Part shown: piece after piece, positions 9,322-17,257 of the stretch
Layout: the number at the start of each line of letters is the position of its first letter
Numbering within the stretch: the stretch's first letter is position 1
DNA from: Glycomyces arizonensis DSM 44726
GTDB taxonomy: Bacteria; Actinomycetota; Actinomycetes; Mycobacteriales; Micromonosporaceae
DNA: 64,000 nucleotides
Direction of reading: 5' to 3'
Assembly: GCF_000482705.1 (NCBI RefSeq)
Contig: NZ_AXWO01000008.1
Coordinates: 124,001-188,000 of the forward strand
Position numbers and translations under genes: made by a program
Notes under the pieces: model-generated
Told to the model about the DNA's origin: nothing
Databases searched by the model: none
What the model saw: the letters and a program-made list of their open reading frames with translations, nothing else

Positions 9322-10236
9322 ATGGGAGGCGGCATGCAGATCCCCGGCACCGCCGGTCCGATGCTCGCGGAGCGACCGCCCGACGCCGTCCCGCTCCGCG
9401 TCGACGGGCACGAGGTCGCGCGGTACGTGTGGCGGCCCGAACTGCCGCCGTCGACCGCGCCACGGCCGTTCCTGCACCCGGTGCGCACGCTGGCCGGGTC
9501 CCTCGTCACCGACGTCAGGCCGGACTCGCACACCCACCAGCTCGGCATCAGCATCGCCGCGCCGGACATCGACGGGTGCAACTTCTGGGGCGGGCGCACC
9601 TTCATCGCCGGGCACGGACCGGCCTGGCTGGACGACCACGGGGTACAACGGCATCAGCGGTGGCTCTCGTTGTCGGACACCGATCTCGCCCACACCGTGC
9701 GGTGGGTCGACGCGAACCGGTCGATCCTCCTGCGAGAACGCCGGTCGATCACCTGCCGCCCGGTGAACCGGGACGCTTGGGCGCTGCGGGTGAGGACGCG
9801 CCTGACCAACGCGACCCAGCGGTCGCTGCCGATCCGCAGCCCCGCGTCGCTGGGTCGCCCCGGCGCGGGCTACGGCGGTTTCTTCTGGCGCGGCCCGGCC
9901 GCCACCGGCCCGGTCAGGGTCTTCAGCCAAGACGGCACTGGGGTCCGCTCCGTCCACGGCAAGACGGCCGACTGGGTCGCGGTCGGCGCCCTCGACTCCG
10001 AAAGTCGTGATTGGACGATGGTGTTCCTGCCGGGGAACAGGGAGACGGCGCAGGATCGCTGGTTCGTCCGGGCTCGCGACTACCTCGGGGTCGGGTCGTC
10101 GCTGTCTTGGGACCGCCCTCTGGTGCTCGACCCGGGCAAGTCGATCAACCGGAACGTCATCGCGGTCGTCGCCGACGGCGCGCTCACCGCGGACGAGGCC
10201 GCCGCGCTCGCCGACGCGGCACGGTCGGCGGCATGA
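9322..10236 (+). CDS. DUF6807 (PmoA-like) protein, second of a tandem pair
   Basis: A 304-residue paralogue of the preceding protein; the blocks YVWRPELP, PFLHPVRT, HTHQLGISIAAPD, NFWGGRTF and GYGGFFWR align throughout. ATG 9322 is the upstream start, but GGGAGG just before ATG 9334 makes the latter equally plausible. Differences lie mostly in the central part, so the two may act on different substrates or form a heterodimer. Its stop overlaps the start of the ROK regulator (ATGA). Function unknown. Confidence 0.75.
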   Translation: MGGGMQIPGTAGPMLAERPPDAVPLRVDGHEVARYVWRPELPPSTAPRPFLHPVRTLAGSLVTDVRPDSHTHQLGISIAAPDIDGCNFWGGRTFIAGHGPAWLDDHGVQRHQRWLSLSDTDLAHTVRWVDANRSILLRERRSITCRPVNRDAWALRVRTRLTNATQRSLPIRSPASLGRPGAGYGGFFWRGPAATGPVRVFSQDGTGVRSVHGKTADWVAVGALDSESRDWTMVFLPGNRETAQDRWFVRARDYLGVGSSLSWDRPLVLDPGKSINRNVIAVVADGALTADEAAALADAARSAA

Positions 10237-11453
10237 CCGACTCCCGCGCACCCGATCGCGCCCCGCGCGGCGGCGCCAGGCAGGAGCGCCTGCGCGAGCT
10301 CAACCTCGAACTGGTCTTCCGGCACGTCCTGGCCGCCGAGGGCCCCATCTCCCGCACCGAGCTGGCCGCGGCCACCGGCCTGACGCGCCCCACCATCACC
10401 CGCATCGTCGAGGAGCTCATCGCCGGGCGCCTCGTCACCGAGGCCGGGTCGGCGCGCCACGGCCGGGCGGGGCGCCCCCGGGTGGGCCTGGCGCTGTCCA
10501 GGAGCGGCCCGGCCGGGCTGGGCCTCGACATCCGCGCCGACGGCCTGGCCGCGTGCGTCGTCGACCTGACCGGCGCGGTCCGGCACCTGGCGTTCGCGCC
10601 GCTCGCGTTCGCGGGCACCGACCCCGCCGCCGTGCTGGACCGCCTCGCAGCGATGGCCTCGGCGGCCGTCGAGGCCGTCGCCGCCGAGCACCTCACGGTC
10701 GTCGCGGCCACGCTGGCCGTGCCCGGCCCGGTCGACGGGGGCGTCGTGCGGTCCGCCCCGGCGCTCGGCTGGACCGACGTCGACGCCGGTGCGCTCCTGG
10801 CCGCCGGAACAAGGCGCCTCGGCCTGCCGATCACCGTGGACAACGAGGCGAACCTCGCGGCGCACGGCGAACTGCACGCCACGAGGCGCACGCTCGACAA
10901 CTTCGTGTACGTCTCGGGCGGGCTCGACATCGGCGCCGGGATCATCCTGGACGGACGGCTCGTGCGCGGCTCGCGCGGCTGGAGCGGCGAACTCGGGCAC
11001 ATCACCGTGGACCCCGACGGCAGACCGTGCCCGTGCGGCTCGCGCGGGTGCCTCCAGACGTACGCCAGCCCGCAGGCGATCCTGGGCGACGAGCCGGTCC
11101 CGGACGGGACGATGCCGGAGGTCGCCATCACGACGCGGGCCGACGCGGGCGACGCGGCCACGCTCGCGGCCATCGACACGGCGGGCACCGCGCTGGGGAT
11201 CGCGCTGTCCAATGTGCTGAACATCCTCGACATCGGCACCGTGCTGCTCGGCGGCGGCTACGCCCTGCTGTCCTCATGGGTCACCGAGCGGGTGGAGGCC
11301 GAGATCGCCCGGCGCGTGCTCTCGGCCGCGTGGGCGCCCATCACGGTGCGCCCGGCGATCCTCGGGCCCGACGCCGCGGCCATCGGCGCGGCGCTGACGT
11401 TCATCGACCGGCTCCGCCAGGATCCGGCCGCCTGGTTCGCCTCGCAGCGGTAA
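10233..11453 (+). CDS. ROK-family transcriptional regulator
   Basis: A 406-residue regulator. An N-terminal winged helix-turn-helix (about residues 20-80; ISRTELAAATGLTRPTITRIVEEL) is followed by a ROK sugar-kinase-like domain with the zinc motif region GHITVDPDGRPCPCGSRGCL. Full family length. It overlaps the previous stop by four bases and is the last gene of the importer/GH43/DUF6807 operon, so it probably senses the imported sugar or its phosphate and represses the promoter near 3555-3584. Its 3' end overlaps the convergent type III PKS gene by 53 bp. Confidence 0.9.
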   Translation: MTDSRAPDRAPRGGARQERLRELNLELVFRHVLAAEGPISRTELAAATGLTRPTITRIVEELIAGRLVTEAGSARHGRAGRPRVGLALSRSGPAGLGLDIRADGLAACVVDLTGAVRHLAFAPLAFAGTDPAAVLDRLAAMASAAVEAVAAEHLTVVAATLAVPGPVDGGVVRSAPALGWTDVDAGALLAAGTRRLGLPITVDNEANLAAHGELHATRRTLDNFVYVSGGLDIGAGIILDGRLVRGSRGWSGELGHITVDPDGRPCPCGSRGCLQTYASPQAILGDEPVPDGTMPEVAITTRADAGDAATLAAIDTAGTALGIALSNVLNILDIGTVLLGGGYALLSSWVTERVEAEIARRVLSAAWAPITVRPAILGPDAAAIGAALTFIDRLRQDPAAWFASQR

Positions 11454-12513
11454 GGCCGGTCTGTAAAACTCCGGCCGGTTCGAGCAGCGCCGCGTACAGG
11501 GTCAGGCCGGGGCCGAACGACATCGCCACCACCGGCCCGGACGGGTCCTCGCCGCCCAGCAGTTCGCGCAGGACGAGCAGGACGGTGGCCGAGGAGCAGT
11601 TGCCGTGCTCGGCGAGGACCTCGCGGGAGACCGCCAGCGCGGTCGGCGGGAGTCCGAGGCCGTCCCCGACGGCGTCGAGGATGCGGGGGCCGCCGGGGTG
11701 CACCGCCCAGCCGCGCACGTCGGGCACGTCGAGCCCGTGGCGGGCCAGGAGGTCCTTCACGAGCGGGCCGACGTGCTCGCCGAGGACCTCGGGGACCTCG
11801 GGCGACAGTCCCATGCGGAATCCGAGATCGGTGACGTCCCAGGTCATGTGGCCGCTGGTGCCGACGTCGGTGCGGGCGGCGATCTCGGTGACGCGCAGGC
11901 CGGGCGCGGGAGCCTCGCCGGGGCGGACCACGACGGCGGCGGCCGCGTCGCCGAACAGGGCGTGCGTGACCACCTGCTGGGCGTCGCCGCAGGGAGGCTG
12001 GAGGTGCAGGGAGGTCAGTTCGAGGCACAGCACCGCCACGGGCCGCCCGCGCACCGCCGCGAAGTCGGCGGCCGAGCCGAGGGCGGGCAGCGCCGCGTGG
12101 CAGCCCATGTGCCCCACCAGCAGCCGCTGGGCGTCGGGCCGCAGCCCCAGCGACTCGGCCAGGCGGATGTCGAGGCCGGGCGTGCAGTAGCCGGTGCACG
12201 AGGCGACGACGAGCATGCCGAGCTCCTCGGCGTCGACGCCCGCGTCGGCCAGCGCGTCGGTGACGGCCCGGTGCCCCAAGGGGGGCGCCAGTTCGCCGTA
12301 GCGGCGCATGCGCTCCCCCGTGGACAATCTGGAGACGTCGTCGCCGATCGCGATGTCGGTCACCGCGTGGCGGCGGCGCACCCCCGACCCGGCGAAGATG
12401 CGCTCGGCGCCCCGGCTGGCGCCGAAGTGGTCGCGGAAGAACCCCGTCCACAGCGTGCCCTGGTCGTAGGCGGGCGGCAGCGCCGCGGCGAGCCCGGCGA
12501 TGCGCGCGTTCAC
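11401..12513 (-). CDS. Type III polyketide synthase
   Basis: A 370-residue chalcone/stilbene synthase-superfamily enzyme. The triad is intact: Cys138 in MGCHAALPAL, His272 in AVHPGGPRI and Asn305 in HGNCSSATVL. Such enzymes condense malonyl-CoA onto an acyl-CoA starter and cyclise the chain to resorcinols, quinols or pyrones. GTG at 12513 overlaps the acyl-CoA dehydrogenase-like gene (GTGA), so the two are co-translated. A UbiA prenyltransferase and a methyltransferase are neighbours, suggesting a prenylated, O- or C-methylated alkyl-phenol. The starter unit is not predictable from the sequence. Confidence 0.92.
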   Translation of the reverse strand: MNARIAGLAAALPPAYDQGTLWTGFFRDHFGASRGAERIFAGSGVRRRHAVTDIAIGDDVSRLSTGERMRRYGELAPPLGHRAVTDALADAGVDAEELGMLVVASCTGYCTPGLDIRLAESLGLRPDAQRLLVGHMGCHAALPALGSAADFAAVRGRPVAVLCLELTSLHLQPPCGDAQQVVTHALFGDAAAAVVVRPGEAPAPGLRVTEIAARTDVGTSGHMTWDVTDLGFRMGLSPEVPEVLGEHVGPLVKDLLARHGLDVPDVRGWAVHPGGPRILDAVGDGLGLPPTALAVSREVLAEHGNCSSATVLLVLRELLGGEDPSGPVVAMSFGPGLTLYAALLEPAGVLQTGLTAARRTRRPDPGGAGR

Positions 12514-13733
12514 CACCGCGCCACCTCGGTGTCCTCGTCGGGGTCGTCGCCGATCTCGGCCACGCCGAGCCAGTCGGCGCACACGTCGGAGGTGGCCGGC
12601 TGCAGCGCCCCGCAGCGGGCGTCGCGGTAGAGCCGCTCCAGCGGGTTCCCGCGCCGGGTGGCCGAGGCTCCGGCGGCTTCGAGCAGCGAGGAGGCCACTT
12701 GGGACGCGGTGTCCCCGGCGACGAGCTTGGCGCGCCACACCCAGCGGTTGGTGTCCGGGTCGCCGGGCGCCTCGTCGATCCGGGCGGCGGCCTCGGCGAC
12801 GACGAGTTCGGCGGCGGTCACGGCGGCCTCGGCTCGGCCCAGGCGGGCCCGCACGGCCGGGAGGCGCCCCAGGCCGCGCTCGCGGATCTGGTCGGCCGCG
12901 GCCTCGACCGCCGAGCGGGCCACGCCGGTGTAGACGGCCGCGTAGGAGGCCACGAGCCACTGCGGCATCATCTGGGCCAGCAGCAGGGTGAGGCCCTCCA
13001 TGCCGCCGAGCAGCGTCTCCGGTCCGACCTCGACGTCGAGGTGGACGTCCTGGCTTCCGGTGGCGCGCATGCCGAGCGAGTCCCAGGTCTGCTCCACGCG
13101 GACGCCGTCGCCCGCGGGGACCAGGAAGTAGGAGACCCGCGGCTCCTCGGCGTCGGGGTCGCGGGCGGTCACCAGGTAGGCGTCGACGTGCCCGGCGCCG
13201 GAGACGAACGCCTTGCTGCCGGTGATGCGGTAGCCGCCGTCGGTCCTGCGGTAGGCGGTCGAGGTGCGCGACAGGCGCGAGCCGGTGCCCCGCTCGCTCA
13301 TCGCGACCCCGTACAGGGCGCCGCGCGCGGCCGCGGCCAGGGCCTCGTCCCGGGCGGCGAAGAAGTCCTCGGGGGCGCCCCATTCCCGGGCGAGCTCGTC
13401 GGGGGTCTGGGCGAGCGCGCCGGTCACGGAGGCGTGCATGTTGAAGATCAGGGCCGTCGCGCCCGCGCCGCGCGCGAGCTCGGCGGCGACGGCGGCGTAG
13501 TCGGCGAAGGAGGCGCCGGACCCGCCGAGGCGGGCGGGCGCCATCAGCCCGAGCAGCCCGGACGAGCGCAGGTCCGCGAAGTCCTCGGCGGGGAAGGTGC
13601 CCGCCGCATCGTGCGCCCCGGCCCGCTCGGCCAGGCGCGGGGCCAGGTCGCGGGCCGCGCGCAGCGCCCCCGCGGGGTCGAGCGTCTCGCCGACGTCGCG
13701 CGGTGCTTCTGTGAAGGTCTCCGTTGCTGACAC
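12510..13733 (-). CDS. Acyl-CoA dehydrogenase-fold flavoprotein
   Basis: A 407-residue protein with the three-domain acyl-CoA dehydrogenase architecture: helical N-terminus, the beta-domain containing GVAMSERGTGSRL and ITGSKAFVSGAGHVD (FAD-contact region), and the C-terminal helical bundle with RDARCGALQPATSDVC. GTG at 13733 has GCGAGGA upstream. It is first in the operon and coupled to the type III PKS, so it may desaturate the acyl starter or act as a flavin monooxygenase on the product, since that fold does both. A C-terminal catalytic Glu is not obvious, which favours a tailoring role; moderately uncertain. Confidence 0.82.
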   Translation of the reverse strand: MSATETFTEAPRDVGETLDPAGALRAARDLAPRLAERAGAHDAAGTFPAEDFADLRSSGLLGLMAPARLGGSGASFADYAAVAAELARGAGATALIFNMHASVTGALAQTPDELAREWGAPEDFFAARDEALAAAARGALYGVAMSERGTGSRLSRTSTAYRRTDGGYRITGSKAFVSGAGHVDAYLVTARDPDAEEPRVSYFLVPAGDGVRVEQTWDSLGMRATGSQDVHLDVEVGPETLLGGMEGLTLLLAQMMPQWLVASYAAVYTGVARSAVEAAADQIRERGLGRLPAVRARLGRAEAAVTAAELVVAEAAARIDEAPGDPDTNRWVWRAKLVAGDTASQVASSLLEAAGASATRRGNPLERLYRDARCGALQPATSDVCADWLGVAEIGDDPDEDTEVARW

Positions 13734-13839
13734 CGGTCCTCGCTCTCGGGTAGGCTGCGCGTCCCACAGCAGGGCGCGGCGGCGCGTCCGGCGACGGGTG
13801 CCCTCGCGCGCCGCGGCCCAAACCCGGGCGGCGCGGCGC

Positions 13840-14676
13840 TCAGGCGGCGGCGACTCCGGTTTGGAGCAGCAGCGCCACGTCGATGAGGGCCACCAGGATC
13901 ACGGCGCGGAACGCCGCCCGCGAGCCGGGCCTGCGGCCGAGGATCGCGCCGACGGCGAGGACGGCGGCCGCGAGCGGCACGGCGGCCAGGCCCGTCGCGA
14001 CGGGCGGGCCGGGCGGCGCGAACGCCAGCAGCGCCGAGGCGCCCAGCACGAGGACGGCGGCGATCGCCAGGCTCGCGGGCGGTCCGAGGCGGTGCGGCAG
14101 GCCGCGGACGCCGGTCGCGGCGTCGTCGGCGAGGTCGGGCAGCACGTTGACGAAGTGCGCCGCGCAGCCCAGGCACGCGGCGGCGGCCATGAGCCACACC
14201 GGCGGCAGGGGCGACCCGGGCAGTCCCGAGGCGACGAACGCGGGCAGGAGCGCGAAGGACACCGCGTACGGCAGCACCGACACCGCGGTGGCCTTGACGC
14301 CGAGGTCGTAGGCCCACGCCGAGGCGAGGGCGGCGGTGTGCGCGCCGGTGGCGGCCAGGCCGGAGGGCAGGGACAGGAGCACGGCGATCGGGGCGGCGAC
14401 GAGGACGCCGAGGCGCACGGCCGAGGGTCCGACCTCCCCGGCGGCCAGGGGCTTGCCGACGCGCCCGGCGAGGGCGTCGCGCCTCGCGTCGAGCAGGTCG
14501 TTGAGCCATCCGACGGACAGCTGGCCCGCCAGGACGGCGGCGACCGCGACCAGCGAGGCGCCGACCGGCCGGTCCGTGCCGAGGGCGAGCCCGGCGGCGA
14601 TCGCCGTGACGGCCAGCGCGGGGAGCGGGTGGCAGGCGCGGGCGAGCGCCCACGTCACCGCCAAAGCCCGATTCAC
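13840..14676 (-). CDS. UbiA-family prenyltransferase
   Basis: A 278-residue membrane protein with about eight hydrophobic segments. The first aspartate-rich motif is NDLLDARRD (Mg-prenyl diphosphate binding) and a second acidic segment, DLADD, lies in the later loop. UbiA enzymes transfer a prenyl chain to aromatic acceptors at the membrane. The neighbouring type III PKS would supply an alkyl-phenol acceptor. GTG at 14676 is only 26 bp from the divergent methyltransferase start, so the promoters must overlap coding sequence or one start is further downstream. The prenyl length is unknown. Confidence 0.85.
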   Translation of the reverse strand: MNRALAVTWALARACHPLPALAVTAIAAGLALGTDRPVGASLVAVAAVLAGQLSVGWLNDLLDARRDALAGRVGKPLAAGEVGPSAVRLGVLVAAPIAVLLSLPSGLAATGAHTAALASAWAYDLGVKATAVSVLPYAVSFALLPAFVASGLPGSPLPPVWLMAAAACLGCAAHFVNVLPDLADDAATGVRGLPHRLGPPASLAIAAVLVLGASALLAFAPPGPPVATGLAAVPLAAAVLAVGAILGRRPGSRAAFRAVILVALIDVALLLQTGVAAA

Positions 14677-14702
14677 GGCCGCCAGTGTGCCATCCTGGGC
14701 GC

Positions 14703-15428
14703 ATGCGTGGTGCCACGGCTCGCTCGAGACGACCGGCGCGGGGCGACCTCGCGCTCTACGACGAGCACGCCGACCAGTGGTGGGATCCGCGCGGGCCGTT
14801 CGTGATGCTGCACTGGCTCGCCGCGGCCCGGGGGCGGCTCGTGCCTCCGGCCGTCCGGCCGGGATCGGTCCTGGTGGACCTCGGCTGCGGGGCCGGGCTG
14901 CTCGCCCCGCACATCGCGGGCAAGGGCTACCGCCATATCGGCGTGGACCGCTCGCTGCCGTCGCTGCGCCTGGCGGCCGAGCACGGCGTCGACGGTGTGC
15001 TCGCCGACGTCCTCGCCGTGCCGATGGAGGACGGCTCGGCCGACGTGGTCGTGGCGGGCGAGATCCTCGAGCACGTCCCCGACCTGCGGGGCGCGGTGGC
15101 GGAGGCGTGCCGCCTGCTCCGCCCGGGCGGCGCCCTGGTGATCGACACGCTCGCGGACACCGTGCTGTGCCGGTTGATCGCCATCGGCCTGGCGGAGGGC
15201 GTGCTGCATCTGGCGCCCAAGGGCGTCCACGACCCGGCGCTGCTGGTGGACCGGGCGGTGCTGGTGGAGGAGTGCGACCGGCACGGCGTGGCTCTGGCGC
15301 TGCGGGGTGTGCGGCCGTCGATGGCCGACCTGGCGGCCTGGTCGGTGCGGCGCAGGCCCACCGTCCGCATGGTGCCCGCCCCGACCACGTCGGTGCTGTT
15401 CCAGGGCTACGGGCGCAAGCGGGCCTGA
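14703..15428 (+). CDS. SAM-dependent methyltransferase (UbiG/UbiE-like)
   Basis: A 241-residue class I methyltransferase. VLVDLGCGAGLLAPHIA is motif I for S-adenosylmethionine, GVDRSL is the following acidic strand, and GEILEHVPDL plus LLRPGGALVIDT are motifs II and III. The order resembles 3-demethylubiquinol methyltransferases, which O-methylate catechol-type lipids. ATG at 14703 is chosen; an in-frame GTG lies at 14685 but would bring the start to 8 bp from the divergent UbiA gene. Neither has a clear ribosome-binding site. It probably methylates the PKS-derived phenol; this assignment rests on context. Confidence 0.82.
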   Translation: MRGATARSRRPARGDLALYDEHADQWWDPRGPFVMLHWLAAARGRLVPPAVRPGSVLVDLGCGAGLLAPHIAGKGYRHIGVDRSLPSLRLAAEHGVDGVLADVLAVPMEDGSADVVVAGEILEHVPDLRGAVAEACRLLRPGGALVIDTLADTVLCRLIAIGLAEGVLHLAPKGVHDPALLVDRAVLVEECDRHGVALALRGVRPSMADLAAWSVRRRPTVRMVPAPTTSVLFQGYGRKRA

Positions 15429-15520
15429 GCGGTGCCGTATATGAGCATTGCCCTGAACGGGCCGCCGACGGCGGTTAGCGTGAGGTCGTTGAGGCATCGC
15501 AGACTCGAAGGGGAACCGCC

Positions 15521-15925
15521 ATGACACTCGCCGAACAAATGCTCGACACCTATCCGGCCGATCTGGGCGGCGTCGACCGCCGGAAGCTGGCCGCGTGCAT
15601 CACCGAGTGCTACGCCTGCGCGCAGGCGTGCACGGCGTGCGCCGACGCGTGCCTGAGCGAGGACGACGTCGCCTCGCTGACCAAGTGCATCCGCGCCGAC
15701 CTCGACTGCGCGGACATCTGCTTCGCCACCGGGCAGATGCTCTCGCGCCACACCGGATACGACGCCAACCTCACCCGCGCGATGCTCGAGGCGTGTGCGA
15801 TGGCGTGCAAGTCGTGCGGCGACATCTGCGCCGAGCACGACCACATGACGCACTGCGCGAAGTGCGCCATGGAGTGCCGCAACTGCGAGCGCGCCTGCCG
15901 CGAGCTGCTCGACAGCCTCGGCTGA
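15521..15925 (+). CDS. Cytosolic copper-storage protein, four-helix bundle (Csp3-like, DUF326)
   Basis: A 134-residue protein with 18 Cys residues spaced CxxC, CxxxC and CxxxxxxC along four predicted helices, plus a His-rich turn (AEHDHMTHC). This is the pattern of Csp copper-storage proteins, whose bundle core binds many Cu(I) ions through thiolates. There is no signal peptide, so it belongs to the cytosolic Csp3-like type. AAGGGGA precedes ATG 15521. It stands alone between the methyltransferase and the convergent MFS gene and is closed by a strong hairpin. No copper regulator is adjacent. Confidence 0.87.
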   Translation: MTLAEQMLDTYPADLGGVDRRKLAACITECYACAQACTACADACLSEDDVASLTKCIRADLDCADICFATGQMLSRHTGYDANLTRAMLEACAMACKSCGDICAEHDHMTHCAKCAMECRNCERACRELLDSLG

Positions 15926-15940
15926 CGGGGGTGCCGGGCC

Positions 15941-15973
15941 GCGGGCCGCCGGGAACGTCGCCCGGCGGCCCGC
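15941..15973. terminator. Bidirectional hairpin terminator
   Basis: GCGGGCCGCCGGG (15941-15953) and its exact complement CCCGGCGGCCCGC (15961-15973) form a 13-bp stem with a 7-base loop. It sits between the convergent copper-storage and MFS genes. Confidence 0.85.
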
Positions 15974-15994
15974 TTCGGTGTGCACCGTGCCTTC

Positions 15995-17215
15995 TCAGCC
16001 GCGACGCGGGACGGCCTCCTCGCGGGCCGGTGCGGCGTCGCGGGACGCGCGCCAGAGGAAGTGACCCGCGACGAGGACGAGCCCGGCCGCGGGCGCCCAG
16101 AACACGGCCCCGGTCGCGGGCCACGCGAGGGACGGCGCCGTGGCCGCCGCGATGCCCAGCCAGGTGCCCGCCGACTCGGCGCCGCCGCGGACGGCCCCGG
16201 CGACCCCGTAGGCGGCCACGCCGGAGAGACGGCCCTTGACCTCGGCGACCTCGGCGTCGTAGGCGGGCCCGAAGACCAGTTCGGCGAGCGTGAAGACCGC
16301 CATCGCCGCGTAGGCGACCGCCAGCGGGGCGTGCCCGGTGAAGCCGAAGAGGACCACCGAGAGCGACACCGCCGCGTGGGCGCCGGGGAGCACGGTCAGC
16401 GCGGCGAGGCGCGGGCGGGCGCGGCGCCAGCGTTCGAGCCAGGCGGTCAGCGGCGTCTGGAGGACGATCACCATCGCGGAGTTGAGGACGAACAGGTACG
16501 AGACGGCCTCGGTCCCGACCGTGTCGGCGGTGAACGTCGGGAGCACGTTGAACACCTGGGCGTAGGCGATCCAGGTGATCGCGGTGAAGCCCAGGAAGAC
16601 GGCGAACGGCAGCGGCCCGCCTCGGGCGGGTTCGTCGGTGCCGCCCCCGGCGGGGGCCTCGTCGACGGGCGGCACGAGCCTGAGCGCCGCCGCGGCGGCC
16701 CCGTACAGGAGGACGCCGGTCCACATGAGCAGCTGGGGGGACTCGGCGGCGATGTATCCCCCGGCGGCGATGCCCGCGGCCGATCCGGCGTTGACGGCCA
16801 GGTTGAGCTTCGAGAAGGCCCACAGCCGCTGCTCGGGCGTGTAGGCGACGATCACGAGCGCCTTGAGCGCGGCCGTGGCGGAGGAGAACGACAGGCCGAG
16901 CAGGGAGGCGAGCAGCGCCCAGACCGCGAGGCGGTCGCCCGGGTAGAGCGCCATCGCGCACACCGTGGCGGTGGCCGTGAGGTAGGCGAGGACGACCGAC
17001 CGCTTGAGGCCCAGGCGGTCGAGGAACCTGGCCGCGACCATGCCTCCGGCGCGTCCGAAGAGAAGGCACAGCGCCACGACGGTCGCGGCCGCGGTGCCGG
17101 AGAGGCCGCGGGCGTCGATCAGCCACAGCGCCAGGAAGGGCACGAGGAGGAAGAAGGCGGCGGCGCTGCATCCACGCACGGCGAGGAAGGCGAGTTCGGC
17201 TCGTTTGGTCGACAC
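15995..17215 (-). CDS. Major facilitator superfamily transporter, last gene of the chorismatase operon
   Basis: A 406-residue, twelve-helix MFS protein. The inter-helix loop after TM2 (AARFLDRLGLKRS) is the family's motif A region, and a long hydrophilic linker rich in Pro, Ala and Gly divides the two halves at about residue 190. GTG at 17215 follows a GAGGCGGGGG stretch. It is the last gene of the operon that begins with the chorismatase. By analogy with bacilysin and other ATP-grasp peptide clusters it probably exports the product, though drug-efflux or uptake roles are possible. Confidence 0.82.
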   Translation of the reverse strand: MSTKRAELAFLAVRGCSAAAFFLLVPFLALWLIDARGLSGTAAATVVALCLLFGRAGGMVAARFLDRLGLKRSVVLAYLTATATVCAMALYPGDRLAVWALLASLLGLSFSSATAALKALVIVAYTPEQRLWAFSKLNLAVNAGSAAGIAAGGYIAAESPQLLMWTGVLLYGAAAAALRLVPPVDEAPAGGGTDEPARGGPLPFAVFLGFTAITWIAYAQVFNVLPTFTADTVGTEAVSYLFVLNSAMVIVLQTPLTAWLERWRRARPRLAALTVLPGAHAAVSLSVVLFGFTGHAPLAVAYAAMAVFTLAELVFGPAYDAEVAEVKGRLSGVAAYGVAGAVRGGAESAGTWLGIAAATAPSLAWPATGAVFWAPAAGLVLVAGHFLWRASRDAAPAREEAVPRRG

Positions 17216-17257
17216 TCAGGCCCCCGCCTCGGCGCCGTGCCGGGAGGCGTTGCTCAT
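17216..17257 (-). other. Possible 13-codon ORF between ATP-grasp and MFS genes
   Basis: ATG at 17257 overlaps the stop of the upstream ATP-grasp gene as ATGA, and reading continues for 13 codons (MSNASRHGAEAGA) to a TGA that directly abuts the MFS GTG start. The exact junctions at both ends are unusual. There is no strong ribosome-binding site. It could be a coupling mini-cistron, a tiny peptide or chance. Confidence 0.3.
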
